A stretch of DNA of 64,000 nucleotides from Sphingomonas taxi (GCA_003243195.1 QFQI01000007.1:1-64000), one strand, 5' to 3'; numbered from the stretch's first letter, positions 9,143 to 17,850 are shown. The notes: generated from the sequence alone by a model not told the origin. Numbers and translations: made by a program.

Positions 9143-10450
9143 ATGGCCGACGCGGCACCCAAGGGGTTTGAGCAGACCACAGTGTATGTCAAGGCGCCCG
9201 CACGGGACTCGATCGGCGACCAGCAGGGCGTCGCGGGTCTGGTCGAGGGCGTGCTTGCCGATGTTCGCGCGCGCGGCGACGCGGCGGTGCGCGATTATTC
9301 GCGCAAATTCGACGGCGCCGATCTGGACGTGTTCGAAGTGTCGATGGCCGACCGCGAAGCTGCCGTCGCCGAACTCGATCCCCAGACCCGCGCCGATACC
9401 GAATTCGCGATCGCCAATGTTCGGCGCTTCGCGGAGGCACAGCTTTCGACGATCCTGCCGCTGGAGGTAGAGCCGCTGCCCGGGCTGCACCTGGGGCACC
9501 GCGTGATCCCGATCGACCGGGTGGGCGCCTATGTCCCCGGCGGCCGGTTTCCGCTGCTGTCCGCGCCGATCATGACGATCGTGCCGGGCAAGGTGGCCGG
9601 GTGCCGCGAGGTGGTCGCGTGCCTGCCGCCCAACGCGCACCGCGCGATGATCGCGGGCTGTCACATGTCGGGCGCGGATCGCATCTTCCGGATCGGGGGC
9701 GCGCAGGCGATCGCCGCGATGGCGTTCGGCACCGAGAGCGTGCCGCAGGTCAACAAGATCGTCGGCCCCGGCAACGCCTTCGTCAACGAGGCGAAGCGGC
9801 AGGTGTTCGGGCCGGTCGGTATCGACCAGCTTGCCGGGCCGTCGGAGATCTTCGTGCTCGCCGACGCCAGCGGCGACCCGCGGCTGATCGCGACCGACCT
9901 GCTGGCGCAGGCGGAGCATGACGTGCGCACCCGCGTCGGCCTGATCGCCACCGATCGCGCGGTGGCGGAGCAGACGGCGGCCGAGGTGACGCGGCAGCTC
10001 GCCACGCTGGAAACGGCGGGGATCGCCGGCACGAGCTGGGCCGATTACGGCGAGATCGTGCTGTGCGCGGACGAGGCGGCGATGATCGCCTATTCCGATC
10101 ATGTCGCGGCCGAGCACCTGCAGGTCCATACGCAGGATCCGCATGGCCTGGCGGCGAAGCTGCGCAACTATGGCTCGCTGTTCATCGGCGAGAACGCGAG
10201 CGTCGTCTATTCCGACAAGACGGTCGGCACCAACCACACGCTGCCGACGATGGGCGCGGGGCGCTACACCGGCGGGCTGTGGGTCGGCAGCTATGTGAAG
10301 ATCGCCACGCACCAGTGGCTGGACGACGAGGCGGTGCTGAAGGTCGGGCCGCCCGCCGCGCGCCAGAGCGCCAGCGAGGGACTCGATGGCCATATGAAGG
10401 CGGCGAAGGTGCGCGTCGATCGGCTGCATCAGGCCGCGAACGCGGCGTGA
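9143..10450 (+). CDS. HisD-family dehydrogenase, catabolic paralogue 2
   Basis: A 435-residue zinc dehydrogenase of the HisD/HpsN type. The expected residues are present: Gln256 and His259 (QAEH), Glu324-His325 (AEHLQ), Asp358 (YSDK) and His417 (DGHMK). ATG 9143 follows AGGAGG (9132-9137) at 5 bp. It is clearly homologous to the dehydrogenase at 224 but not a recent copy. Being divergent from the LacI gene across an operator, it is probably the most tightly induced gene of the cluster. The two paralogues may act on successive alcohols or on different stereoisomers. Confidence 0.86.
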   Translation: MADAAPKGFEQTTVYVKAPARDSIGDQQGVAGLVEGVLADVRARGDAAVRDYSRKFDGADLDVFEVSMADREAAVAELDPQTRADTEFAIANVRRFAEAQLSTILPLEVEPLPGLHLGHRVIPIDRVGAYVPGGRFPLLSAPIMTIVPGKVAGCREVVACLPPNAHRAMIAGCHMSGADRIFRIGGAQAIAAMAFGTESVPQVNKIVGPGNAFVNEAKRQVFGPVGIDQLAGPSEIFVLADASGDPRLIATDLLAQAEHDVRTRVGLIATDRAVAEQTAAEVTRQLATLETAGIAGTSWADYGEIVLCADEAAMIAYSDHVAAEHLQVHTQDPHGLAAKLRNYGSLFIGENASVVYSDKTVGTNHTLPTMGAGRYTGGLWVGSYVKIATHQWLDDEAVLKVGPPAARQSASEGLDGHMKAAKVRVDRLHQAANAA

Positions 10451-10454
10451 CGGG

Positions 10455-10493
10455 CGGGAGGGGCGGTCCGCCACGACGGCCCGCCCCCTCCCG
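10455..10493. terminator. Bidirectional terminator-like hairpin between convergent genes
   Basis: CGGGAGGGGCGG (10455-10466) pairs with CCGCCCCCTCCCG (10481-10493) with one bulged base. It lies between the stops of the HisD-like gene and the MFS gene. There is no clear T tract. Confidence 0.55.
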
Positions 10494-10503
10494 GACGTCG
10501 GCG

Positions 10504-11793
10504 TCAGGTGCGCGGTCCGTCCGCCGGCACGAAGGACGGGTCGATCGCGGGCGGCACCGGCACATAGGGCGCGGCGATGCGCGACGGCAGCGTCTCGCGC
10601 TGGCTCAGCCAGATGAGCGCGGCGGCGCCGAATGCGGCGGCGGCGGACGCCATCGCGGCGGTCAGCCCGTAGCGGTCGGCCAGGAAGCCGGTGATCAGCG
10701 GCGCGAAGAAGCTGATGATCCGCCCCCAGTTGAAGATCGACGCGGCGGTCGAGCGCAGGTGCGGCGGATACAGTTCCGCCAGCCACGGTCCCCAGATGAC
10801 GCTGGAGCACAGCATGGCGCCATAGACCAGCCCGACGGCCCGGAACAGCACCAGGCTGGTCGGCATTGCCAGATATACGAGGATCGCGGCGGAGGCGATC
10901 AGGAAGCCGATCGCGTTGAAGCGTCGCCCGAAGCGGTCCGCCGCCCAGCCCCAGACGAATCCGCCGGCGATGTTGCCCGCGAACTGCCAGGCGACCAGAT
11001 TGCCCGCGACCGCCGGGGACAGGCCGCGCGTATCGGTCAGGTAGGTTGTCAGCCAGCCGCTGTACGCCTGATAACCGAAGAAGTTCAGCCCGGTCATCGT
11101 GGCGAGCAGCAACGTCTGGCGACGCACCGTGGGATGGAAGAGTTCGCGCACCGGCAGCTTTTCGCCCCGGACGGCATGGCGATCGACGCTGGAACCCGCC
11201 GGGATCAGCGCCAGCATGACGAGTGCCAGCAGCAGCGGCGGCACCCCGCCCAGCCACAGCAGCAGGTGCCAGTCGTGTCCGCCCATCGCCCCCAGTGCCA
11301 GTCCCAGCGCGACGATCGAGAAGCTGAAGCAGGCGTTGAGCATGCCGGCCACGCGGCCGCGCAGCCGTTCCTCGAACAGGTTGACGTAGATGCTGACCCC
11401 GACCGGGAAGATGCCGCCGGTAAAGAGGCCGAGCGCGAATCGCTGCACCAGCAGTTGCGGATAGCTGCCCACCAGCAGCCCCGACAGCAGCGACACGCCA
11501 TAACCCAGGATGATCGCGGCCAGCACGCGGCGGCGGCCGAAGCGGTCGGCGAGTTGCCCGATCAGCACGGCGCCGACCAGCGCCCCCGCGCCCTGCGCCG
11601 AATAGGTCGATCCGGCCTGCACCAGCGTCAGCCCCAGCGCGGAGCGTTGGAACGGGCGCAGCACATCGACGCTGTTCCACGCCCAGCCGTACAGGAATTC
11701 CCCGATCATCAGGGCCGCGAAGATCGCGATGCGCCGCGCGCGCGACAGCGGCGGCGACGGCGGGATCGTTGCGGGTTCGTCGCGATGGGTCAT
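10504..11793 (-). CDS. MFS transporter, paralogue 2
   Basis: Inner-membrane permease of 429 residues with 12 predicted helices and the motif GQLADRFGRR. It is closely similar to the MFS at 4239-5474 and shares the 19-residue block TGLNFFGYQAYSGWLTTYL. ATG 11793 has GGAGG 7 bp upstream, so the longer in-frame extension to 11877 is unlikely to be translated. A promoter with an operator-like spacer precedes it. It probably imports the same class of substrate as paralogue 1. Confidence 0.9.
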   Translation of the reverse strand: MTHRDEPATIPPSPPLSRARRIAIFAALMIGEFLYGWAWNSVDVLRPFQRSALGLTLVQAGSTYSAQGAGALVGAVLIGQLADRFGRRRVLAAIILGYGVSLLSGLLVGSYPQLLVQRFALGLFTGGIFPVGVSIYVNLFEERLRGRVAGMLNACFSFSIVALGLALGAMGGHDWHLLLWLGGVPPLLLALVMLALIPAGSSVDRHAVRGEKLPVRELFHPTVRRQTLLLATMTGLNFFGYQAYSGWLTTYLTDTRGLSPAVAGNLVAWQFAGNIAGGFVWGWAADRFGRRFNAIGFLIASAAILVYLAMPTSLVLFRAVGLVYGAMLCSSVIWGPWLAELYPPHLRSTAASIFNWGRIISFFAPLITGFLADRYGLTAAMASAAAAFGAAALIWLSQRETLPSRIAAPYVPVPPAIDPSFVPADGPRT

Positions 11794-11811
11794 GCACAGC
11801 CTCCAGTCGCA

Positions 11812-11840
11812 AATAGATTGCATTCGCAGTCGTTTGTAAA
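11812..11840 (-). promoter_or_regulatory. Promoter of MFS gene 2 with LacI-like operator in the spacer
   Basis: On the minus strand, -35 TTTACA (11835-11840) and -10 TCTATT (11812-11817) are separated by 17 bp. The spacer holds a degenerate operator (plus strand TGCATTCGCAGTCG, 11819-11832) with one perfect half-site. The adjoining bases also resemble the LacI-type site found at 29190. Confidence 0.55.
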
Positions 11841-11959
11841 GCGGCTTGGTGATCCGCCGCCGAGCATCGAATAGCACGTCAACCGTGCCATATTTGCAAT
11901 GATCACACGATAACCGTCACGCCAGCGCAATATTTATTAACACGGCTCTTGCTCAAACC

Positions 11960-11973
11960 TGCATCCGTATGCA
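11960..11973. promoter_or_regulatory. LacI-type operator upstream of TonB receptor 2
   Basis: TGCATCCGTATGCA matches the cluster palindrome at 12 of 14 positions. It lies 70 bp upstream of the receptor start. Confidence 0.6.
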
Positions 11974-12042
11974 TCCATGTCGCATAGCCGTTCCATGCCG
12001 GACGGGGGGAGGGCGGCGGCCCGCTATGTGGAGGAAGTTGCG

Positions 12043-14397
12043 ATGAACGATATGCATTGGCTTCGGAACGCATCGGTACTGGCGCTGGGAATGGCCGCAG
12101 TGGCGGCGACGCCGGCGCTCGCTGAGGACAGCGCGGCTTCCGCATCCGGCAACAGCGCCGCGACCCAGCAATCCTCATCGTCCACGGACCAGACCAGCGA
12201 CGTGCAGCAGGGCGACATCGTCGTCACCGCGCAGCGCCGGGCCGAGCGCCTTCAGGACGTGCCGATCTCGATCACCGCGGTCAGCGGCGCCGACCTGCAA
12301 CGGCTGCATGCCGACAATGTCGGCCGGCTGGAGTTTATCGCCCCCGGCTTCACGTGGGGCAGCCAGGGCTCGGATTCGTTCCCGGCGATCCGCGGCGTCC
12401 GCACCAGCCTCGTCAGCGCGCAGAACGATCCGGTTATCGGCTTCTACATCGACGGCATCTACCAGAGCCGCACGCAGCAGCAGAGCATCCCGCTGTTCGA
12501 TATCGCGCGGGTCGAGGTGCAGCGCGGCCCGCAGGGCACGCTGTATGGCCGCAACACGTTCGGCGGAAACCTGAGCGTCGTCACCGCCTCGCCGACCGGG
12601 GAGTATGAGGGCGGACTGAACGTCGATGTCGGCAATTACAATGCGCAGCGGATCGACGGGTTCGTCAACCTCCCGCTGAGCGACACGCTCGGCTTGCGCG
12701 TCGCCGGCGTGTATCAGGACCACGACGGCTATGTCCGCAGCAGCGCGGGCGTCGAGATGGCGGACCTGAAGGAATATGCGGGCCGCGCATCGTTGAAATG
12801 GACGCCTGACAGCCGGCTGGAGGTGGAGCTGCACGGCGGCTTCTGGCGTCGTGACGACGCGGGCGCGGGATCGTACGGCTACAAGGTGGCCGGAACGCTC
12901 ATCGATCCGCAGACCGGCTATCAGTCGATCAACGGCGTGCCCTATGCCGTGAACCCGTCGGTCAAGAACGGGTCGGTGCTGGTCAACGGCGTCGATATCG
13001 GCGTCGCCGTGACGCCCGGCGCCTATACCAACGACTGGGACTATCAGCCGTTCGAGCATATCCGCGAGGATTACGTATCGGGCACCATCGGCTATGACGT
13101 CGGGGCGGCGACGGTGCGGTCGATCACCGGCTACACCTTCTTCCGCGCGCATCGCAGCGCCGACAACGACCAGAGCAGCGTCGTCTTCCAGAATACGGCG
13201 ATCGGGTTCGGGTCTGGCCAGCAGGAGCCGAACACCCGCGCGCGGACGTTCACGCAGGAACTGCAACTGGTGTCGAACAGCACCGATCCGTTTCAGTGGA
13301 TCGTCGGCGGCTATTACCTGCACGACGACATCTTCGAGACGTACCAGCAGAAGATCGACGCCCCCAATTCGGTGATCCCGGGATTCCGCGCCGACGCCGC
13401 GCTGAAGACCGATGCCTATGCCGCCTATGCGCAGGCGACCTATGCCATCGTCCCCGATACATTGCGGCTGATCGGCGGGATCCGCTATTCCTATGAGAAG
13501 AAGGCGTTCGATTTCGCCGACTTCGCCGACGGCATCCCCAACACCTATACCTTCACCACCCCCTATAGCGTCACCTCGGGTTCGCCGTCGTTCGAGAGCG
13601 TCACGTGGCGAGCGGGCGTCCAATATACGCCGAGCCGCCGGACGATGGTCTATGCCACCGCGTCGACCGGGTTCGCGTCGGGCGGCGTCAACGACACCGG
13701 CGGCAACACGTCGATCCCGGCCTCCTACGCCCCGCAGAAGGTCAATGCATACGAAGCGGGGATCAAGAACCAGTTCCTGAACGGGCGCGTCCAGACCGAA
13801 CTGGCGTTGTATTACAACAAATATACCGACCTTCAGATCAACGTCTACACGCCGCTCGTCTCCTATTTCGGCAGCGCCGGGCGCGCGCGCAGCTATGGCG
13901 GCGAGGTGACGCTGCGCACGCTGCCGCTGCCGGACCTGCATGTCGATGCGACCGCAGCCTATCTGAACGGCGAATACACCCGCTACATCAGCGGCAACAA
14001 CTTCTACGGCGCGTCGAACGGAGCCGATCCGGTGTCGCTCGACCTGGCCGGGCGGCGCATCCCGCAATCGCCACGGCTGAAGACGACGGTGGCGGTCTAT
14101 TACGACATCGGCATGGGCGATGCGGGGACGATCGCGCCGTACGTCAACTGGTTGCATTCCAGCAGCTATTTCACGACCGACTATAACACGGCGCTCGACT
14201 TCCAGCGCGCCTATGACAAGTTCGACGTGTCGTTGCGCTGGACCGAGGCACACGGCCGCTTCTACGTCGAGGGCTATGGCAACAACGTCACCGATCAGGC
14301 GGTGCTGCTGAGCGCGGTGGTGGGCCGCGCGCAGCGGGTGCAGGTGTCGTACGGGCCGCCCGCCACCTACGGCGTGCGCGCCGGCGTGAAGTTCTGA
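12043..14397 (+). CDS. TonB-dependent receptor, paralogue 2
   Basis: Outer-membrane receptor of 784 residues. ATG 12043 follows a strong GGAGGAAG at 5 bp. A signal peptide (MNDMHWLRNASV to TPALAED) precedes a Ser/Thr-rich linker. Then come the TonB box (GDIVVTAQRR), the plug (RVEVQRGPQGTLYGRN, identical to the receptor at 5524) and the barrel ending in GVRAGVKF. With the MFS and HisD-like genes next to it, it forms the second copy of a transport and oxidation module. Confidence 0.93.
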   Translation: MNDMHWLRNASVLALGMAAVAATPALAEDSAASASGNSAATQQSSSSTDQTSDVQQGDIVVTAQRRAERLQDVPISITAVSGADLQRLHADNVGRLEFIAPGFTWGSQGSDSFPAIRGVRTSLVSAQNDPVIGFYIDGIYQSRTQQQSIPLFDIARVEVQRGPQGTLYGRNTFGGNLSVVTASPTGEYEGGLNVDVGNYNAQRIDGFVNLPLSDTLGLRVAGVYQDHDGYVRSSAGVEMADLKEYAGRASLKWTPDSRLEVELHGGFWRRDDAGAGSYGYKVAGTLIDPQTGYQSINGVPYAVNPSVKNGSVLVNGVDIGVAVTPGAYTNDWDYQPFEHIREDYVSGTIGYDVGAATVRSITGYTFFRAHRSADNDQSSVVFQNTAIGFGSGQQEPNTRARTFTQELQLVSNSTDPFQWIVGGYYLHDDIFETYQQKIDAPNSVIPGFRADAALKTDAYAAYAQATYAIVPDTLRLIGGIRYSYEKKAFDFADFADGIPNTYTFTTPYSVTSGSPSFESVTWRAGVQYTPSRRTMVYATASTGFASGGVNDTGGNTSIPASYAPQKVNAYEAGIKNQFLNGRVQTELALYYNKYTDLQINVYTPLVSYFGSAGRARSYGGEVTLRTLPLPDLHVDATAAYLNGEYTRYISGNNFYGASNGADPVSLDLAGRRIPQSPRLKTTVAVYYDIGMGDAGTIAPYVNWLHSSSYFTTDYNTALDFQRAYDKFDVSLRWTEAHGRFYVEGYGNNVTDQAVLLSAVVGRAQRVQVSYGPPATYGVRAGVKF

Positions 14398-14405
14398 GCG
14401 GCTGG

Positions 14406-14442
14406 CCGGAGATGCGCTGAACGCGCATCCGGCGGCGCCGGT
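14406..14442. terminator. Hairpin element downstream of TonB receptor 2
   Basis: CCGGAGATGCGC pairs with GCGCATCCGG with a 2-nt bulge, and a second short stem (CCGGC/GCCGG) follows. A very similar stretch (GCGCATCCGGCGG and onwards) lies after the cysNC stop near 44233. Confidence 0.4.
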
Positions 14443-14475
14443 CCGCTCCTCCACCTCGCCCCGCTCAAGGATGTT

Positions 14476-14489
14476 GGGGGGGGGGGGGG
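14476..14489. repeat. G14 homopolymer tract
   Basis: Fourteen consecutive G residues lie in the gap between the convergent TonB receptor and amidase genes, outside both coding regions. Confidence 0.85.
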
Positions 14490-14550
14490 AGCGGCGCAGG
14501 GAGCGGGCCGGCGTTGCCGCGCGTTTTAGGCAGGTCGGGGACGGGGCGCG

Positions 14551-15912
14551 CTACAGGTCGGGGACCGGGCGCGGGCCGGTGCGCGCCTCGATCGACCGGG
14601 CGAGCGCGAACAGCACCGGCTCGGCCTGCGCGGGCGTGAGCAACTCCACCGACAGCGGCATGCCGTGCGCTGTCCGCCCGACCGGCAGCACCAGCGCCGG
14701 CCAACCGCTGCATGCGGCGAGTTCCGGCGCCCAGCCGCCGCGCGGATTGTCCAGCGACTGCGGCAGCACGGCAGAGGGCGGGTAGAGCAGCGCGTCATAG
14801 CCACCCTTTGCCACGAGCGCCCGCAGCGCGGCGCGCAGGGCGGCGTGGCGCTCCAGGATCGCTGCGCGCACGCCCGCCACGCGCGGCGCGGCGCGCGCGC
14901 GCAGCACCGCATCATAGTCCGGCAGGAAGCGACCGCCCGCGATCAGTTCGTCCAGCGAGGCGGGAGCGGTGCCCGGACGGAAGGCGGCGCGCAGATAACG
15001 GTCGAAGGCCGGGCCGAACTCCTCATCCACGATATGGTCGCCGCCGGGTATCACGCCGGCGGGCAGGTCCGGCGCATCCTCCACCGCCACACCGGCGGCG
15101 CGCAACGCCGCGACCGCGCGGTCGATGCCGTCGGGCACGGGGGCGGGCAACTGGCGCAGGATGCCGACGCGCATCCCGGCGACCGTGCGGATCTCCGGGA
15201 CAGCGCGGGCGGTGAGGATGCCGAACATCGTCGCGGCATCGTCCACGCCGCGCGTGATCGTGCCGACCGTGTCGGTCGAGGGGGCGAGCGGCGCGACCCC
15301 TTTCGTCACGATGCTGCCCCAGGTCGGCCGCAGCCCGACCAGCCCGTTATAGGCGGCCGGCACGCGGATCGAGCCGCCGGTGTCGGTGCCCAGTCCCGCC
15401 AGCGCGAACCCCGCCGCGACCGCCACGGCGGTGCCGCCGCTCGATCCGCCCGAGGTGACGGCCGGTGCGAACGGGTTGCGGGTGTCGCCGACCAGCGAAC
15501 TGCGCGAGCGGATCTCGAACGAGAATTCGGACAGGTTGGTCTTGCCCACGATCACCGCGCCGGCGGCGAGCAGCGCGCTGACCGCCGGGGCGGTGCGCCA
15601 TGGCAGCGCCCCGGCCAGCGCCCGGCAGCCCGAGGTCGTCGGCGTGCCCGCCACGTCGATATTGTCCTTCACGACGATCGGCACGCCGTGGAGCGCGCCG
15701 GGCGTCGCGCCGCCGTGCCGCGCGCGGTCACGTTCGTCCGCGATGGCCGGCGCGTCGGGCAGGACGCGCAGCATCGCGGCGAGCGCGACGCCGTGCCGGT
15801 CCAGCGCCGCGATCCGCGCCAGGCAGCCCGCGACCGCTGCGGCGGAACCGGTGCGTCCCGCCGCGGCATCGGCGAGGAACGACCGGATGTCGTCGGGAAT
15901 CGCGTCGGTCAC
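14551..15912 (-). CDS. Amidase (amidase signature family)
   Basis: Amidase of 453 residues with the Ser-cisSer-Lys triad of the family. The Lys lies in IVVKDNID, the cis-Ser in the SGGSSGG loop and the nucleophile Ser in GTDTGGSIRVPA. There is no signal peptide, so it is cytoplasmic. It hydrolyses an unknown carboxamide, perhaps from the imported compound. It lies 18 bp downstream of the hydrolase/NTF2-like ORF on the same strand, so it probably shares the promoter and operator at 17892-17914. Its C-terminal part is GC-rich and ends before the G14 tract. Confidence 0.9.
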   Translation of the reverse strand: MTDAIPDDIRSFLADAAAGRTGSAAAVAGCLARIAALDRHGVALAAMLRVLPDAPAIADERDRARHGGATPGALHGVPIVVKDNIDVAGTPTTSGCRALAGALPWRTAPAVSALLAAGAVIVGKTNLSEFSFEIRSRSSLVGDTRNPFAPAVTSGGSSGGTAVAVAAGFALAGLGTDTGGSIRVPAAYNGLVGLRPTWGSIVTKGVAPLAPSTDTVGTITRGVDDAATMFGILTARAVPEIRTVAGMRVGILRQLPAPVPDGIDRAVAALRAAGVAVEDAPDLPAGVIPGGDHIVDEEFGPAFDRYLRAAFRPGTAPASLDELIAGGRFLPDYDAVLRARAAPRVAGVRAAILERHAALRAALRALVAKGGYDALLYPPSAVLPQSLDNPRGGWAPELAACSGWPALVLPVGRTAHGMPLSVELLTPAQAEPVLFALARSIEARTGPRPVPDL

Positions 15913-15930
15913 GCCGCGGCGACGCCCGGC

Positions 15931-17076
15931 TCAGCCGGCGGCGCGTTGCAGCGCCGCCAGCTTCACCTGCGCCAGCATCGACAGCTCGTCATAGACCGCC
16001 CATTCGTCGATGATCTTGCCGTCGCGGATGTGGAAGTGCGTGACGCCCATCACGAACAGCGGATGGCCGGTCGGCGCGCCCAGCGGACCATAGCCGAGAT
16101 GGTGGCCGTCCAACGTCCAGCGGACGGCATATTTGGTGCCGCCTTCCTCGCTGTCGACCGAACAGATATGCTGCGGCACGTAATAGCCGTCCGGGATCAG
16201 CGCGATCAGCCGCATTGTCTGCTGCAACACCGCCGCCACGCCGTAATATTCGCGCATCAGCGGGCCGTGCCATTGGCAATTCGGCGCGTACAGTTCGTGG
16301 ATGCGCCCGAACATCCGCTTGTTGTAGATATGGTGGAGATCGCGCAGCAACTGCGCCTCGCCGTCATTGTGCGCGATCGACGTATCCGCCTCGGTTTCCG
16401 GCGGATATTGTCCCAGCAGGCGGCGGTTCTCGACCACCTCCATGATCGGCTCGCCCGCCTCGAACTTGCGCACCGCGATGTCCTGCGCATAGGCGTGCGG
16501 ATCGAGCCCGAGCTGGATCACCGGCCCCATGTTGTCGCGGACGATCCACTCCTTGTAGATCTTGTTTTCCAGGATCATGCAGTCCGCGACGGTGCGCGTC
16601 AGGAAGCTGCGCCCGGTCGGCTTCCCGTACATGCCATATTGCGAGTGGCGGGCCTGACCATGCGTCATGTGGCTCGTGTAGAAACCATCCTGATCGTTGC
16701 CGCGCCAGATCACCTGCTGCGCCAGCCCGCGCCGGTCGGGGAATTCGACGAGCCGCTGGATCGTGTCGCGGATGTGCGTCTCGCGATCGTACATCGTGCC
16801 CATCGTCGTATAGGCGACGCAATTGTGGGTGTAGTGCGTGTAGATCAGCCCGACGTCGCGTTCGTCCCAGATCCGGTGCGTGCAGCGCACGATGTAATCG
16901 ACGATGTCGGTGTAGACCGGATCGAAGCCGCGCATGCCCTGCACGCGCTCGCGACCGGTCGGCACCAGTTCGGTGAAGTCGCGGCGTTCCACCTGCAGCA
17001 CCGTTCCGGTCGCACTGTCCTGCTTGGCCGCATCGGCCCGGCGGCCGGACTGCGGGGGCGTGTCGGTCTTGTTCAT
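15931..17076 (-). CDS. NTF2/SnoaL-like protein, product of the internal start
   Basis: From ATG 17076 this gives 381 residues. AGGAG lies 5 bp upstream, better than the signal of the longer frame. Two NTF2-like alpha+beta folds can be seen in tandem, roughly residues 30-190 (DIVDYIVRCTHRIWDERD to KEWIVRDN) and 240-370 (HHIYNKRMFGRIHELY to KIIDEWAVYDEL). Such folds act as isomerases, cyclases or binding proteins. The repeated 'E-W-x-V-x-D/Y' endings support an internal duplication. The function is unknown. Its place in the LacI-type regulon suggests a pathway role, possibly binding or rearranging an intermediate. Confidence 0.75.
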   Translation of the reverse strand: MNKTDTPPQSGRRADAAKQDSATGTVLQVERRDFTELVPTGRERVQGMRGFDPVYTDIVDYIVRCTHRIWDERDVGLIYTHYTHNCVAYTTMGTMYDRETHIRDTIQRLVEFPDRRGLAQQVIWRGNDQDGFYTSHMTHGQARHSQYGMYGKPTGRSFLTRTVADCMILENKIYKEWIVRDNMGPVIQLGLDPHAYAQDIAVRKFEAGEPIMEVVENRRLLGQYPPETEADTSIAHNDGEAQLLRDLHHIYNKRMFGRIHELYAPNCQWHGPLMREYYGVAAVLQQTMRLIALIPDGYYVPQHICSVDSEEGGTKYAVRWTLDGHHLGYGPLGAPTGHPLFVMGVTHFHIRDGKIIDEWAVYDELSMLAQVKLAALQRAAG

Positions 17077-17850
17077 GTCATCTCCTGTACGGGACGGTGA
17101 AGAGGGTCGGGAAGAGGGCGGGGGAAGGGACGCCGCGGCGTGATCGACACGCGCCAGCCACGCCGCGACATGCGCGGCGACCTGATCGGGGGCTTCGAGC
17201 GGCGCGAAATGGCCGGCGCCCTCGATCAGCGCCAGCGTGGCGTCGGGCAGGCCGTCGGCAAGCTCCTGCTGGAGCGGCTGGGGGCAGAGCGCATCCTGCG
17301 ACCCGGCCAGCACCAGCGCGGGCATGGTCAGTTCCGGCAGCCGGTCGCGCTTGTCGGTGCGCGTGCACGCCAGTTGCTCCTGCGCAGCGTGGATGCCGGG
17401 GGGCGTGGCGTTCGCCATCGCCTCCAGCAGCGCGCGAAGCGGGGCGGCGCGGTGGTGTTCGCCCACCGCGCGCGGCCATATCGCGGCGATGGCGGCGGCG
17501 GGCGGCCCGGGGTGCGCGGGGGCGTCCGACGCCCGCGCCCGCGCGTTGCTGTCGACCAGCGCGATGCCAAGGACGCGGTCGGGGGCGAGCAGCGCCATCT
17601 CCAGCGCGACCAGACCGCCCAGCGAGAAGCCGAGCAGCGCGAACCGCGCCGGGGCGCGGGCGAGCAACGCGCGGGCGACGGCCACCGGATCGTCGCCCGC
17701 GATCGGCAGCACCGCCGTGTCGCGCGTCGCCAGTCGCGCCACGACCGGCGCGAACAGCCGTTCGTCGCACAGTGTTCCCGGCAACAGTACCAGCGGCACC
17801 GCCGGGGGCACGTCACGCGATATCGTCGGGGGGCGATCGGGGGATGTCAC
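15931..17850 (-). CDS. Alpha/beta hydrolase fused in frame to a double NTF2-like protein
   Basis: One uninterrupted frame of about 639 residues. Residues 1-232 are a complete alpha/beta hydrolase: oxyanion region LLPGTLCDE, nucleophile Ser76 in GFSLGG, an acid in AGSQDALCP and a His in EGAGHFAPLE. A Pro/Ser-rich linker follows, then a roughly 380-residue NTF2/SnoaL-like protein. No stop separates the parts, yet the second has its own strong ribosome-binding site and ATG (17076). It may therefore be a true fusion, or two genes whose separating stop was lost. GTG 17850 is the assumed start, with AAGGAGG 13 bp upstream; GTG 17874 is an alternative. The promoter is shared divergently with the cupin gene. 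Confidence 0.7.
   Translation of the reverse strand: MTSPDRPPTISRDVPPAVPLVLLPGTLCDERLFAPVVARLATRDTAVLPIAGDDPVAVARALLARAPARFALLGFSLGGLVALEMALLAPDRVLGIALVDSNARARASDAPAHPGPPAAAIAAIWPRAVGEHHRAAPLRALLEAMANATPPGIHAAQEQLACTRTDKRDRLPELTMPALVLAGSQDALCPQPLQQELADGLPDATLALIEGAGHFAPLEAPDQVAAHVAAWLARVDHAAASLPPPSSRPSSPSRTGDDMNKTDTPPQSGRRADAAKQDSATGTVLQVERRDFTELVPTGRERVQGMRGFDPVYTDIVDYIVRCTHRIWDERDVGLIYTHYTHNCVAYTTMGTMYDRETHIRDTIQRLVEFPDRRGLAQQVIWRGNDQDGFYTSHMTHGQARHSQYGMYGKPTGRSFLTRTVADCMILENKIYKEWIVRDNMGPVIQLGLDPHAYAQDIAVRKFEAGEPIMEVVENRRLLGQYPPETEADTSIAHNDGEAQLLRDLHHIYNKRMFGRIHELYAPNCQWHGPLMREYYGVAAVLQQTMRLIALIPDGYYVPQHICSVDSEEGGTKYAVRWTLDGHHLGYGPLGAPTGHPLFVMGVTHFHIRDGKIIDEWAVYDELSMLAQVKLAALQRAAG

Noticed and set aside
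8882..11812. Minus-strand open frame of 976 codons across the second HisD-like gene and the MFS gene
   Set aside because: Off-frame relative to the clear MFS protein and antisense to the dehydrogenase; no signature of its own.
14665..17100. Plus-strand open frame of 811 codons opposite the amidase and NTF2-like genes
   Set aside because: The minus-strand genes carry complete catalytic motifs, whereas this translation is Arg/His-rich without motifs.
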